A stretch of 13,508 nucleotides of DNA, taken from positions 1 through 13,508 of the forward strand of contig MFUQ01000012.1 of assembly GCA_001785725.1 (NCBI GenBank), in the 5' to 3' direction. Position numbers and translations under genes: made by a program. Source of the stretch: Candidatus Nomurabacteria bacterium RIFCSPLOWO2_01_FULL_36_10b. GTDB lineage: Bacteria > Patescibacteriota > Minisyncoccia > Phycocordibacterales > UBA1006. The notes beneath the pieces were generated by a model. The model did no database searches and was not told the origin of the DNA. It saw only the letters and a list, made by a program, of their open reading frames with translations. Each line of letters begins with the position of its first letter. The first letter of the stretch is position 1. Positions 13,211 through 13,508 of this stretch are shown here, one piece after another.

Positions 13211-13508
13211 TTATTTTGCTACAGGTGTTGTAGTTGTCGCGGCTTTCGCAGCAGAAATCTCAGATTCTCGCGCTTTTTGTTCAATATCTTTCATAAGTCT
13301 ACCTCCATGTCTATGAAATGTTTTCGTTGGCGCAAATTCACCAAGACGTTGTCCAATCATATCTTCATTTACAAGCACATTGATATGCTTACGACCATTA
13401 TGCACAGCAAAAGTAAACCCGACCATTTCAGGACTAATCATTGATGCCCTATCCCATGTCTTAACAACCCCTGCTTCTTCTGGTTTCTTGCCAGAAATTC
13501 TCTGCATA
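13211..13508 (-). CDS. rpsS: 30S ribosomal protein S19 (5'-partial) with C-terminal extension
   Basis: The visible part runs to the edge of the window. The Met codon at 13507-13505 is probably internal: the usual N-terminus (RSLKKGPF...) is missing and the visible part begins in the region just before VVKTW, so about 20 residues lie outside. S19 (uS19) sits in the 30S head and, with S13, contacts the A-site finger of the large subunit. Family marks are KTWDRASMISPEMVGFTFAVHNGRKH and EDMIGQRLGEFAPTKTFHRHGG. After GGR there is an extra tail of about 25 residues rich in Ala, Thr, Glu and Lys, of a kind common in Patescibacteria. Confidence 0.95.
   Translation of the reverse strand, partial: MQRISGKKPEEAGVVKTWDRASMISPEMVGFTFAVHNGRKHINVLVNEDMIGQRLGEFAPTKTFHRHGGRLMKDIEQKARESEISAAKAATTTTPVAK

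Overview
The window looks like a piece of an AT-rich genome from the Candidate Phyla Radiation (Patescibacteria), most likely a Parcubacteria/Paceibacteria-type lineage. The reasons are: a ribosomal-protein cluster without the L30 gene (a known trait of the group), an S3 whose N-terminus reads HPYGYRLVTLRDWKSRWF, an S5 with a long acidic N-terminal extension, a PG-binding-like C-terminal domain typical of the group's surface proteins, a short membrane-anchored DsbA-like protein, and no Shine-Dalgarno sequences. TGA is used as a stop (gene ending at 4522), which argues against the Gly-UGA code of Gracilibacteria/Absconditabacteria. The lineage call is inference; no rRNA gene is present.

Layout. 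Positions 13508 down to 5241, nearly all on the minus strand, hold the distal S10 cluster and the spc cluster: S19 (5' end outside the window), L22, S3, L16, S17, L14, L24, L5, then S14, S8, L6, L18, S5, L15 and SecY. L29 is missing between L16 and S17 (2-nt gap) and L30 between S5 and L15. A plus-strand gene (9416-10165) is inserted between L5 and S14. It encodes a membrane-anchored DsbA-like thioredoxin whose C-terminal half (cis-Pro loop and last strand/helix) lies before its N-terminal half (CPFC active site), which looks like a circular permutation. The insertion splits the operon, and S14-SecY appears to have gained its own promoter, back-to-back with that of dsbA.

Positions 5240-3773 carry two minus-strand genes with individual promoters: an HTH protein with a degenerate nucleotidyltransferase-like domain, and a five-helix membrane protein resembling the TM part of small MscS-type channels. 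Positions 3556-55 carry two paralogous secreted proteins, each with seven 51-residue repeats (likely seven-bladed beta-propellers) containing one C-x4-C pair per repeat. One continues into Calx-beta and PG-binding-like domains, the other ends in a Ser/Asp-rich tail.

Common threads. Six or seven start regions carry an extended -10 box (TGnTATAaT-like). A 32-nt GC-rich palindromic element lies 1-2 nt after the stop codons of secY and dsbA in the same orientation. The DsbA-like protein could form the disulfides of the cysteine-rich repeat proteins (inference). No tRNA, rRNA, CRISPR array, transposase or phage gene was seen.
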